Virus record (IMG/VR): IMGVR_UViG_3300031841_001557
Span: 1-36,003 of that record
Direction: 5' to 3' (one strand)
DNA from: a virus
DNA: 36,003 bases
Below are positions 28,741-35,997 of this stretch, piece after piece. The position numbers were made by a program, and so were the translations under genes. Below the pieces are notes generated by a model. The model saw only the letters and a program-made list of their open reading frames with translations. It was not told the DNA's origin and did not search any database. Within the stretch, counting starts at the first letter, position 1. Each line of letters starts with the position of its first letter.

Positions 28741-28926
28741 ATGAAACAAATGACACATCTAATCGAAATAATTGACAACCGAAACGGTCAAGCTGAATTA
28801 GAGATTGACTCCGAAGGTTATGGTAGGTGGTACGCACACAACCCTATAAGCAGACTGATTATCGCTTGCAAATACAAGTCGCAAGCAAAAGACATTCAGA
28901 GAAATCCTGAGAGCTGGGATATCTAA
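28741..28926 (+). CDS. Hypothetical protein, 61 residues
   Basis: Starts MKQMTHLIEIIDNRNGQAEL. I chose ATG 28741 because the promoter's -7 element is 10 bases upstream; a longer frame from 28696 would include the promoter. The next gene starts with the same 15 bases, ATGAAACAAATGACA. No recognised domain. Confidence 0.7.
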   Translation: MKQMTHLIEIIDNRNGQAELEIDSEGYGRWYAHNPISRLIIACKYKSQAKDIQRNPESWDI

Positions 28927-28930
28927 AAAA

Positions 28931-29401
28931 ATGAAACAAATGACAGTAACGAACCACACTAACGAGAGAATAGAGCAGAGATTAGAAGCACTTACAAGCG
29001 TAGACGTTAAAGTAGAGTCTACTACAGCTAACTACACTAAAGTAGGCACTATAGCAATCTCTGACAGCTTTAAAGAGCAAGTTAAGACCAAGCTAGAAGC
29101 TATCTCAGCTCTTAAGACACGTTCTAACAAGTCTTACGCTTTTATGCTAGGTCAACTTCAAATGAGCTTAACTAAGTTCGATAGCGAGGCTGACAAGCAG
29201 TCTGCTAAAGGTAAGCAGTTAGTTGCTTCTGTGCATAACAGCAGAGGTGAATCTCAAGGTACTATGTACTATGCCATTGTTAGAGACGGAGTTATCACTA
29301 CTACGTGCTTGGTTAAGCCTTACACTTCTGTAGGTAATGGCTTAGCTGACAAGTTGAGAGTTGACGCTGTAATTAAGAACATAAATAAATTTAGAGGATG
29401 A
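28931..29401 (+). CDS. Hypothetical protein, 156 residues
   Basis: Starts MKQMTVTNHTNERIEQRLEA. The NHTNERIEQRL segment followed later by GTMYYAIVRDGVITTTCLVK resembles, loosely, small RelE/DUF4258-like folds with a leading HxxER motif and central strands. The similarity is too weak for a name. Follows the 61-residue gene by 4 bases and overlaps the outer-membrane gene by ATGA. Confidence 0.6.
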   Translation: MKQMTVTNHTNERIEQRLEALTSVDVKVESTTANYTKVGTIAISDSFKEQVKTKLEAISALKTRSNKSYAFMLGQLQMSLTKFDSEADKQSAKGKQLVASVHNSRGESQGTMYYAIVRDGVITTTCLVKPYTSVGNGLADKLRVDAVIKNINKFRG

Positions 29402-29889
29402 GAATAGCCTTACTACTAATCACTATGACAGTCTCAGCTCAAGGCTGGGACGGAACTCACGTGTACTTTCCGCAATACACTAAACACTTTAACTCGAATC
29501 CTTTATATGCTAGCGAGCAGTTAGGCTCTGAGGGAGGTTCTAAAGGCTTCTTACTTACTAGGAGTGGTAACGGTGCTCACTTTACTCTTGGCTTTATGCA
29601 AAACAGCTACGGAGATTTCAGTCACTATTTGACAGCTGGATTCAATCTCAATGAGACTAAAAAGAGCCAACTATCTCTGCACTTTGGTTTTGCAGATAAC
29701 TACAGCAAAGTCTACTGGGATAGAAAAACCTCTGACCTACTCTATAAGTACTTACCTAGACAGATGGCTGACAACTCTATAGTGCCTATTATGACGCTAG
29801 TGTATAAGTTTAAAATAACTAAAAGGATAGGAGTACATACAAACATCAGTCCTATCTTTGTCAATACTGGTATATTTGTGCAGATTTAA
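29398..29889 (+). CDS. Predicted outer-membrane beta-barrel protein
   Basis: 163 residues with a short signal peptide (MRIALLLITMTVSAQG, cleavage after SA). Alternating amphipathic strands with aromatic girdles follow (GFLLTRSGNGAHFTLGFMQN; YLTAGFNLNETKKSQLSLHF), ending in an aromatic/hydrophobic strand, GIFVQI. This is the make-up of small 8-strand barrels. A phage-encoded barrel under a host-type promoter suggests receptor masking or envelope change, like moron genes in lambdoid phages (inference). Confidence 0.65.
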   Translation: MRIALLLITMTVSAQGWDGTHVYFPQYTKHFNSNPLYASEQLGSEGGSKGFLLTRSGNGAHFTLGFMQNSYGDFSHYLTAGFNLNETKKSQLSLHFGFADNYSKVYWDRKTSDLLYKYLPRQMADNSIVPIMTLVYKFKITKRIGVHTNISPIFVNTGIFVQI

Positions 29890-29936
29890 GACTTCTGTCC
29901 AGCGTATGTAGTCACTATGGTTACTTTAGTTGGCAT
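29886..29936 (-). CDS. Possible 16-residue peptide after tail gene
   Basis: The frame MPTKVTIVTTYAGQKS begins on the last base of the upstream stop codon (TAATG) and ends overlapping the convergent plus-strand gene. Coupling is the only support; it may be chance. Confidence 0.25.
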   Translation of the reverse strand: MPTKVTIVTTYAGQKS

Positions 29937-32149
29937 TACAGTTCTTCTAGTATTTCAACGAATAAACCTCCTACTGACGTATCTGTAGCGTTGTTAGCTA
30001 GAGTCACGTTATCTAAGTGTCCAGTAGTAGGGTCTAAGATAACAAAGTAGTCAGTGCTTCCAGTAGTGTTCTGAACAGTCTGAGTTTCGAACATATCGGT
30101 GTCAGCCTCTGTGATTAGCACTAGCTCTAGTTTACTCTCTCCAGTCAGATAGTTAGTCTCAATAGACTCTATAAGGTGAGTGTTGTTATGTATAATGAGC
30201 TTGTCATTAGGTTCTATATCCTTAACCAATCTCAAAGGTAGAAACGCCGTGTAAGACGCTCTACGCTTGTTTTCGTCAAACGTGAGTGCTATTGTGTTTC
30301 TCCAAAGTAAGTTGTATAGACCTAAGTCTTGGTAATTGTCATCACCTATCTCACTTAGCTCAGAGCCAAAATAGCTCCCTATGACTCCGTTAGTTGGACT
30401 TACTATGTTCTGAGTGTAAGTAAGCTGAGGCATCCAGAATGTACTTTTGCTAGAGACACTAGAGCCGATGTCGTAAGCTACGGAAGTTCCAGCAGTACGT
30501 CTTTTTAGGTATGTGAATATAGGTTTGCATATCTGCTCAGTCCCATCTTTGTCAGTTAGCAGCATAATGTTTAGACCTGAGAATAAAGCGTTGCTTAGGT
30601 TAGTCAGCTGTTCTATAGGCATTATGTGAGACTTCAAGTCCACAGTGTAGATACTTCCGTCTATAACGTTACCGTCAGACTCAGGGAGGTATTTAAGCTC
30701 TCCGAATTTTCTAGCATTAACTTTAGAGAATGCGTGCTCTAAGATAGTTTTCTTCTCAGCTCCAGTAAATTTGACACCTGAGTAGTAGTTAGGTCTATTG
30801 ATGTTGTAGCTAGATATATCTACATACTCGGAGATATTGTACTCATTCCCCTGATTGACGTAGTGGTCGTAGTGGTAAGTGTTTATAGTCAAGTCATCTT
30901 CAACCTGAGCCACTATATTGAACCTCTTAAACATATCCGCCAAGAAGTCGGACACTTTCATCTCTGGTAAGTTTGGAGACACGCTATACGTTCCAGTACC
31001 TCCAGCTACAGCAGACACTGAGCCCGACATACCATAACTAGCTCCACCGCCAAAGAAGTCACTATAACCCCAAGTGAGGTTGACGTTGATAGTAGCTGTC
31101 TGAGCTGTAGATACCTCGAAAGTAAAAACATCTCCAGTGTTCATAGCTCCGTAGTTATGTGTTCCAGTAGTTGTAGCAGTGTGAACTATACTACCGTTCT
31201 TTTTTACGTGAAAATCAAAGCTGGTAGCTGTGGTAGATATATTATAGCTCAAGTTACCATTTGAGTTAGGTGGATTGTCATTAGCTAAAAAACCTATAGT
31301 TACACTAGAGCCAGACGTTAACTTAAATTCACTGGTAGACGGAGTTGAACCAGTCCAAGCTAAGTTAGAAAATCCGTATGTAGATGCGGAAGTACCCCCT
31401 TCTATTGTAGTCTGGTCAGTCTTTTGCAAAACTAGGTGTAAGTCCTCAACGTAGTCAGCTCTCATAGCTCCCTCAATAGTTATACCGTACTTAGTCTCCA
31501 TAGCGTCTAGAATCTCCTTAACTCTAAGAGCTCCCATCATATCATTGTCAACTAGACCGTAATAACCTTGTTCTCTAGTGGTAGTGGAGTAAGCTATATT
31601 TTTGGTCTTACTCAACCCTTCTGTCTTGGCAAAGTCATAGTCAGAAGTGTGAGCTATATAGCGTCCATCTCTACAGATTAAAGGGAATTTAATAGCGTCA
31701 GAAGCAACTTGGCTAGAGAATAAGCTAGAAAAGTTAGGGCTAGAGATATCTAGGGAGCTAAAATCTAAGTCAGTAAGCTCATCCTGACCTATAAGCTTGT
31801 TAAGTTCGGTTAGCTTACCATAAAAGCGTATTTTATAGGCGTAAGGCTTACCGTCTTTGAACTGAGTACCCTCAACTGATACGTTACCACTCTTAAAATC
31901 AACTCCATTCAGTTTCAACACTGCTGGAATCAGAACTCTAGCGTCTACAGCGTTTGTATCAACTCTATAGACGTGTTTAAAGAGCTTATTATTCTTTTTT
32001 GATGTCGGTATACTAAAAGTCTTAGAGAAGTCAGTAAAGAGCTTCTTAACGTCCTTAAACGACTTAACTGATTTCTTAATAGTGACACTCTCATCACTAA
32101 ATTGGTCTACTTCGACCCCATTTATGTATATCTCTAGAGGGTACTTCAT
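29936..32149 (-). CDS. Tail tip/baseplate protein, 737 residues
   Basis: Begins YPLEIYINGVEVDQFSDESV and contains FSKTFSIPTSKKNNKLF (about 42-58), a start I recognise from large tail proteins of Bacteroidota phages. The middle contains a Gly/Ser/Thr beta domain (about 240-390). The C-terminal third (IEPNDKLIIHNNTHLIESIE; TGESKLELVLI) resembles tail hub or distal tail domains. It is the last large gene of the tail operon and is coupled to the upstream gene by a one-base stop/start overlap. Confidence 0.7.
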   Translation of the reverse strand: MKYPLEIYINGVEVDQFSDESVTIKKSVKSFKDVKKLFTDFSKTFSIPTSKKNNKLFKHVYRVDTNAVDARVLIPAVLKLNGVDFKSGNVSVEGTQFKDGKPYAYKIRFYGKLTELNKLIGQDELTDLDFSSLDISSPNFSSLFSSQVASDAIKFPLICRDGRYIAHTSDYDFAKTEGLSKTKNIAYSTTTREQGYYGLVDNDMMGALRVKEILDAMETKYGITIEGAMRADYVEDLHLVLQKTDQTTIEGGTSASTYGFSNLAWTGSTPSTSEFKLTSGSSVTIGFLANDNPPNSNGNLSYNISTTATSFDFHVKKNGSIVHTATTTGTHNYGAMNTGDVFTFEVSTAQTATINVNLTWGYSDFFGGGASYGMSGSVSAVAGGTGTYSVSPNLPEMKVSDFLADMFKRFNIVAQVEDDLTINTYHYDHYVNQGNEYNISEYVDISSYNINRPNYYSGVKFTGAEKKTILEHAFSKVNARKFGELKYLPESDGNVIDGSIYTVDLKSHIMPIEQLTNLSNALFSGLNIMLLTDKDGTEQICKPIFTYLKRRTAGTSVAYDIGSSVSSKSTFWMPQLTYTQNIVSPTNGVIGSYFGSELSEIGDDNYQDLGLYNLLWRNTIALTFDENKRRASYTAFLPLRLVKDIEPNDKLIIHNNTHLIESIETNYLTGESKLELVLITEADTDMFETQTVQNTTGSTDYFVILDPTTGHLDNVTLANNATDTSVGGLFVEILEEL

Positions 32150-33720
32150 TATCTTATATTGTTAATAAGTGAGTGTGATTCTTTTACTGATACTGTGAAC
32201 TGAACTAAGCCATTGTTAGCGTGAGTTTTCTTTTGTAAGCTATTTGTAGTTACATTTACTGGCTTAACAGTACCTTTATGCTCCATCCATACTTCCTCAG
32301 ACACGATAAGCTGCCTAAAGACCTCAGAATAGCTCTCGTGTAGGTAGTCAGTGTTCAAAGTATGACGAACTGTCGCATTTTTGTTAAAATCCCTGACAGA
32401 ATGGCTGCCATAGTTGTTAGATAGGTTGTCATAGTCAAAGTTGATGCTATTGTAGCTGCTACCTTTACCAGTCATAGACTCAGTAGTCTTAGCTGAGAAG
32501 TGAATATCTTGTAAAGCTCCAAATTTGTTAACGAAAGTTAACCTTACATTCTCATACTTATTACACGGTAGTGTCTCAACAGATATAACCTCGACTTTAC
32601 CATCAGACTTAATAATGTGAGCCTCGTCTATGTCTAGCTCAGAAACATACTCCATAATCTCATCAGAGCAGTTCTCATCTATGATAGTACCTCCGTCTTT
32701 CATAACTCTAGCGTAGAATGTAGATGCAGACTGTCCAGCAGATGTAGCGTAGTTTATAGCTCCAGATGAGTTGGAGTCACTGATGTTATACTCAGTTGCT
32801 ATGCCTCCAGCCTCAAGCTGAGCGTGAACAATATCTATGCTTCCGCTGTGTGTGTAAATTGCTAAACTAGAACTTGATGTAGTTTCAACCGTTATAGAGC
32901 ATAGATACCAGCCATCCCCATAGTTTTTCATCGTGCCACTTGCTCCTGAAGATTCTGACGTTATAGTTCCATTATTTAAGTTGAAGTCTACGTTCTTATT
33001 GACTGGTGAGCCAAATCTCAATCTAAACAAGCCAGAAGTGTTTGCTTTAACAAGAGTTGAGCCAGTCAAAGTGCCAGTATCGCTTACTGACTGATAGATA
33101 CCTAAGAATGATGCACTAGACTCTGTAATAGTCCACACTGATTTACCTAGATATGAGTATGCAGCCTCAGATACTGAGTCACCGTTTAGAGTCCATCTAT
33201 CAAAGTCCTCACTGTCATCTAGCAAGTTCTTATCAGCTAACTCAGAGATAAACTTAACCTCTCCGTCCTTGTAAAATACAGCCATATCAGCGTCTTTTGT
33301 AGGGATGACCGCTGTAGTGTCCTCAGGAACTGAGATGTAGTCATTTGACATCAATACTTCGTCTGATTTAAGGCTATTGTCTGACTTACTCCAGTATTGT
33401 ACGAAGTCCTCATCAATATAACCATCTGTAGCTAGGTATTTACCACTTACACCATTTCCAGCACCGTCTACCATATAGATATACACCCATACAGCCTCTG
33501 TAACGTAGTCTCCGTTAAATGATTGGTCTACGTAGTCTCTAATGAGCTCAGACACCTCAAATGTAGCTTTGCCTTCACTATTGTGAGCCTTTGTTAGAGT
33601 GTATTGTGCAGAAGTGGGCACGTCAGCAGAGTTACCGTTCCAAACGTATAGAGATACGGTAGCTGTAGAGCCACTTGTTGACTGGATAAAAAATGGTGAG
33701 CGTGAATATATTAAACTCAT
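32149..33720 (-). CDS. Tail protein with inserted carbohydrate-binding-like module
   Basis: 523 residues. The N-terminal ~160 and C-terminal ~200 residues look like one conserved tail protein (MSLIYSRSPFFIQ; WMEHKGTVKPVNVTTNSLQK). Residues ~164-320 are an insertion resembling the 87-272 module of the 438-residue protein (DDSEDFDRWT, YGDGWYLCSITVETTSSSSL, QLEAGGIATEYN). The insertion probably provides glycan binding at the tail tip. ATGA overlap with the upstream gene. Confidence 0.65.
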   Translation of the reverse strand: MSLIYSRSPFFIQSTSGSTATVSLYVWNGNSADVPTSAQYTLTKAHNSEGKATFEVSELIRDYVDQSFNGDYVTEAVWVYIYMVDGAGNGVSGKYLATDGYIDEDFVQYWSKSDNSLKSDEVLMSNDYISVPEDTTAVIPTKDADMAVFYKDGEVKFISELADKNLLDDSEDFDRWTLNGDSVSEAAYSYLGKSVWTITESSASFLGIYQSVSDTGTLTGSTLVKANTSGLFRLRFGSPVNKNVDFNLNNGTITSESSGASGTMKNYGDGWYLCSITVETTSSSSLAIYTHSGSIDIVHAQLEAGGIATEYNISDSNSSGAINYATSAGQSASTFYARVMKDGGTIIDENCSDEIMEYVSELDIDEAHIIKSDGKVEVISVETLPCNKYENVRLTFVNKFGALQDIHFSAKTTESMTGKGSSYNSINFDYDNLSNNYGSHSVRDFNKNATVRHTLNTDYLHESYSEVFRQLIVSEEVWMEHKGTVKPVNVTTNSLQKKTHANNGLVQFTVSVKESHSLINNIR

Positions 33721-34283
33721 TGTTTTTTCTTTAAATGTTTGACTATTTGATTACCTATATTGTGTGCTATATCCATCGCTATAGCTTCGTGATATTGTTT
33801 AAGCATAGGTTGATATCTACGCATAAAGGGTTTACTGAAAAATAACGTTTTTGTTATACCTTTTTTATGTACTGACTTAGCTACAGCGTAAGGATTCAAC
33901 CCTCGCTTCTCAGCCCAGTTCTTAATAGCTTTGATAGGTAGGGCTTTCTTAGACTTACGGAAGTTTCCTTGTCTACCGAAAATAGAGTTACCAGACTTAG
34001 CCTTGTGTCTACCGTCTACTGGGTCAGTACCCTTAACACCTTGGTCTTGAAATACTCCGTACTCATTGAGTTGGAAGTTAAGAGAAGGCATAGAAGAACC
34101 TCCTAAGAACTTACCAGAGACTGAGCGATTAAACTTCTTAGAGATGTATCCCTTGATAGAGTTATGCAGAGCTCCCTTAGCACCTTGTCTAGTAAGATTG
34201 CTCTTAGCTTGAGAAACTACATACTTCTTATAGCTCTCTAGTACTTTCGTGGCTCTAGGATATGTCGAAGTAATTTTTAGCAC
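33717..34283 (-). CDS. HK97 gp10-like tail completion protein
   Basis: A 188-residue basic protein with NEYGVFQDQGVKGTD (about 73-87) and FSKPFMRRYQPMLKQYH near the end. The EYG.F...G..G pattern is that of minor tail/head closure proteins. The start is GTG 34283 within the overlap with the upstream gene (7 bases); no suitable ATG exists. Position after the tail terminator-like gene supports the role. Confidence 0.65.
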   Translation of the reverse strand: MLKITSTYPRATKVLESYKKYVVSQAKSNLTRQGAKGALHNSIKGYISKKFNRSVSGKFLGGSSMPSLNFQLNEYGVFQDQGVKGTDPVDGRHKAKSGNSIFGRQGNFRKSKKALPIKAIKNWAEKRGLNPYAVAKSVHKKGITKTLFFSKPFMRRYQPMLKQYHEAIAMDIAHNIGNQIVKHLKKKQ

Positions 34284-34723
34284 AAGTCAACGTTGTTTTG
34301 AATAGTTACTGTTAAGTCCAAGCCAACACCAGCTAGCTTATCTTCAAATCTGTCTGAAAAGAACTCTATCTCTGCATCTTCCTCCACTTGATAGCCTTGC
34401 TCATATAAGTTACCTCTCTTGAGCTCCTGAGTAGTCTTGGTGGCAGCTGCTAGCATACTGTTAAGTCTATACATCTCAGAGTCGTTAAATTCAGCCTGAT
34501 TGTCATCAGATACGTCTACGATATCTAAGAATAGAATAGACACCTCAATGTCGCTTGTAGAGTCTCCTATAGTCCCAGTAGAGATACCAACGTGAGCAAG
34601 TGGATAGATGTCTTGTTTAAGTAGCTCAACCTCGTCAATGTTACCGAATGTAACCGAGTTGATGAGCTTGTTGTTAGTAAGCTCGTCTTTGATAGCGTTT
34701 GTTAAGTTTAGTAGTGACTTCAT
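34277..34723 (-). CDS. Tail terminator-like protein
   Basis: A 148-residue acidic protein (SLLNLTNAIKDELTNNKLIN; IYPLAHVGISTGTIGDSTSD) between the chaperone and gp10-like genes. Mixed alpha/beta with the look of tail completion/terminator proteins, but assigned mainly by position. Its ATG shares one base with the stop of the frameshifted chaperone (TAATG). Confidence 0.55.
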   Translation of the reverse strand: MKSLLNLTNAIKDELTNNKLINSVTFGNIDEVELLKQDIYPLAHVGISTGTIGDSTSDIEVSILFLDIVDVSDDNQAEFNDSEMYRLNSMLAAATKTTQELKRGNLYEQGYQVEEDAEIEFFSDRFEDKLAGVGLDLTVTIQNNVDLC

Positions 34724-35477
34724 TATCTTCTGTTTCTTTTCATTATTTTGTTCTCAGTGTCTGACTTATCCTTCTCAAATGATAACCACGTCAGAGCATC
34801 ATATATGTTTATTTTAGTACTTTTTCTAAAGTTTGTCGCATCACCTCCGCTAAGCGAGTGTAGTGCTCCGAACCATCCCCATCTTTGGCTAAACTGTCCT
34901 TCAAGTGAGAGGTCAACGAGTCCTTCTCCCTCATCTTTTTGCTGAGCTTCTCCAAATAGATAGCTGAATGTACTAGTAAGTGACTGCTTAAACGGTAAAA
35001 AAAAAGCGTTGCATTTACAAACTGACTAGCTGGTAGAGACTTCATTACCTGATGGTCATCCTTAGAGCCTCTGTAAGGCTCGATATTGTACATCTGACCC
35101 ACTTTGTCTTTTACTGGTCTAAATAGAACAGCAGCTGCTTTATGCCACTCTGCTGGCTTAACTAGATATTCTTCTAGGTCGATATACTCTCCTAGAGTTA
35201 ATTCTTCTAGGTCAGGAATGAATCCGTAAGTAGTGCCGTTAAATTCAAAGGTATACTCTAGCGGAGGCATCTCATCCATAGCGTCAGTAATATCCTTCAC
35301 TAATTCCTCAGCCTGAGCTTGTGGGATAGAGCGTACTTCACTCATAGGGATGTCTAAAAAGATGTTAAGAGTCTTGTGTCCTACAAACTCTTTATCGTCA
35401 TCGTCAGCAATCATTGTATACTTCTGATACTGCTCTAGCGTTATCCCAGCTCCATTAAGAGGTATTTTAGCTACCAT
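34723..35477 (-). CDS. Frameshifted tail assembly chaperone (gpGT-like), 251 residues
   Basis: Ribosomes slipping -1 on the T9 run at 34997-35005 (frame-0 codons CTT TTT TTT TAC) would leave frame 0 after residue 160 and continue 91 codons in the -1 frame. They would stop at 34723-34725, exactly at the next ATG. The -1 extension reads LPFKQSLTSTFSYLFG, then QRWGWFGALHSLSGGD, then IYDALTWLSFEKDK. This is protein-like and resembles tail-chaperone extensions of Bacteroidota phages. Total 251 residues. Confidence 0.7.
34809..35477 (-). CDS. Tail assembly chaperone, unshifted form (gpG-like), 222 residues
   Basis: Starts MVAKIPLNGAGITLEQYQKY; the middle has FIPDLEELTLGEYIDLEEYL and ASQFVNATLFFYRLSSHLLV. 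The last 62 residues, after the slippery run, overlap the -1 extension in another frame and end TLEKVLK. Chaperones of this type coat the tape measure before tube polymerisation. First gene of the tail operon, 6 bases downstream of late box 7. Confidence 0.75.
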   Translation of the reverse strand: MVAKIPLNGAGITLEQYQKYTMIADDDDKEFVGHKTLNIFLDIPMSEVRSIPQAQAEELVKDITDAMDEMPPLEYTFEFNGTTYGFIPDLEELTLGEYIDLEEYLVKPAEWHKAAAVLFRPVKDKVGQMYNIEPYRGSKDDHQVMKSLPASQFVNATLFFYRLSSHLLVHSAIYLEKLSKKMREKDSLTSHLKDSLAKDGDGSEHYTRLAEVMRQTLEKVLK

Positions 35478-35483
35478 TAAATA

Positions 35484-35498
35484 GTTTCTTTAAAAACA
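35484..35498 (-). promoter_or_regulatory. Late box 7, upstream of tail operon
   Basis: Minus-strand TGTTTTTAAAGAAAC, the most divergent copy (two changes), 6 bases before ATG 35477 and 22 bases after the terminator at 35521-35543. Confidence 0.6.
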
Positions 35499-35520
35499 GT
35501 GGCTGGAGTATACTGTAACG

Positions 35521-35543
35521 AGAAAAGCCTCCGTTAAAGAGGC
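35521..35543 (-). terminator. Rho-independent terminator after tRNA/RNA region
   Basis: Minus-strand stem GCCTC/GAGGC (35539-35543 with 35527-35531), 7-base loop, then TTTTCT. It ends whatever is transcribed from the tRNA-Ala side. Confidence 0.8.
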
Positions 35544-35544
35544 T

Positions 35545-35856
35545 CTATCTCAATCAAAACAAACAAATGAAAACTAATTTTATAGCCTCGTCTGACTTTC
35601 GTGACTTCCTAGAGGCAACCTAGGTACTCTATTCTACGTTCTCACGCTTTTTACCATCGCTAGGTTTTATTCTTGAGGGTGTTTCCTTAGTGTTAGAAGA
35701 TAAGCCCCTCAGCTCACCAGCTTTTCGCTCTACTGACTGAGGTAATTAGTCTCAGTCTTTTCTCATAGCGTCAGGGGTACTTTTTTGTGGCTTTATGCCT
35801 ATAACCTGAACTTATCTCTTGAACTATAAGTGTAGAGCGTTTTAGCCCTATTTTTG
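35545..35856 (-). ncRNA. Candidate structured non-coding RNA
   Basis: About 310 bases between tRNA-Ala and a terminator on the same strand, with no usable reading frame but many complementary segments. These are an 8-bp helix 35832-35839/35726-35733 (GTAGAGCG on plus), 35735-35741/35751-35757 (GACTGAG/CTCAGTC) and 35810-35815/35826-35831. Further pairs are 35617-35623/35660-35666 (AACCTAG/CTAGGTT), 35711-35714/35719-35722 and 35585-35589/35612-35616. A pairing 35705-35709/35773-35777 (CCCCT/AGGGG) would cross the 8-bp helix, giving a pseudoknot or an alternative fold. No match to tmRNA or RNase P cores was seen. Confidence 0.5.
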
Positions 35857-35933
35857 TGGTGGAGGATATCGGAGTCGAACCGATGACCTTCTGCGTGCAA
35901 GGCAGACGCTCTAGCCAGCTGAGCTAATCCCCC
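35857..35933 (-). tRNA. tRNA-Ala (UGC)
   Basis: Complete cloverleaf on the minus strand: acceptor GGGGGAT/ATCCTCC with the G3-U70 alanine identity pair, D arm GCTC-AGCTGGCTA-GAGC, anticodon arm TCTGC-CTTGCAC-GCAGA (anticodon TGC), T arm ATCGG-TTCGACT-CCGAT. The discriminator is A, and CCA is encoded at the 3' end. It closely resembles flavobacterial host tRNA-Ala, so it was probably acquired from a host. Confidence 0.97.
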
Positions 35934-35939
35934 AAGATT

Positions 35940-35997
35940 GCTAAGTCTCACATTTACTACTCCCTCAGGTTTCATCCTTTGGCTTCAAACGCTTAGC
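35940..35997. repeat. Inverted repeat upstream of tRNA-Ala
   Basis: GCTAAG (35940-35945) and CTTAGC (35992-35997) face each other across 46 bases, 7 bases upstream of the tRNA 5' end on the minus strand. This could fold in the precursor RNA. Nothing coding is seen here. Confidence 0.35.

Noticed and set aside
35568-35624. 18-codon plus-strand frame in the RNA region
   Set aside because: No promoter on that strand, and the sequence is better explained by base-paired segments on the minus strand.
35545-35933. tmRNA or intron-containing tRNA
   Set aside because: The tRNA-Ala is complete with encoded CCA, and no tag-peptide frame, tmRNA end sequences or group I intron core were seen.
35857-35933. 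Prophage attachment site at tRNA-Ala
   Set aside because: The tRNA could serve as an att site, but there is no integrase, no second copy of a tRNA end, and no flanking host DNA.
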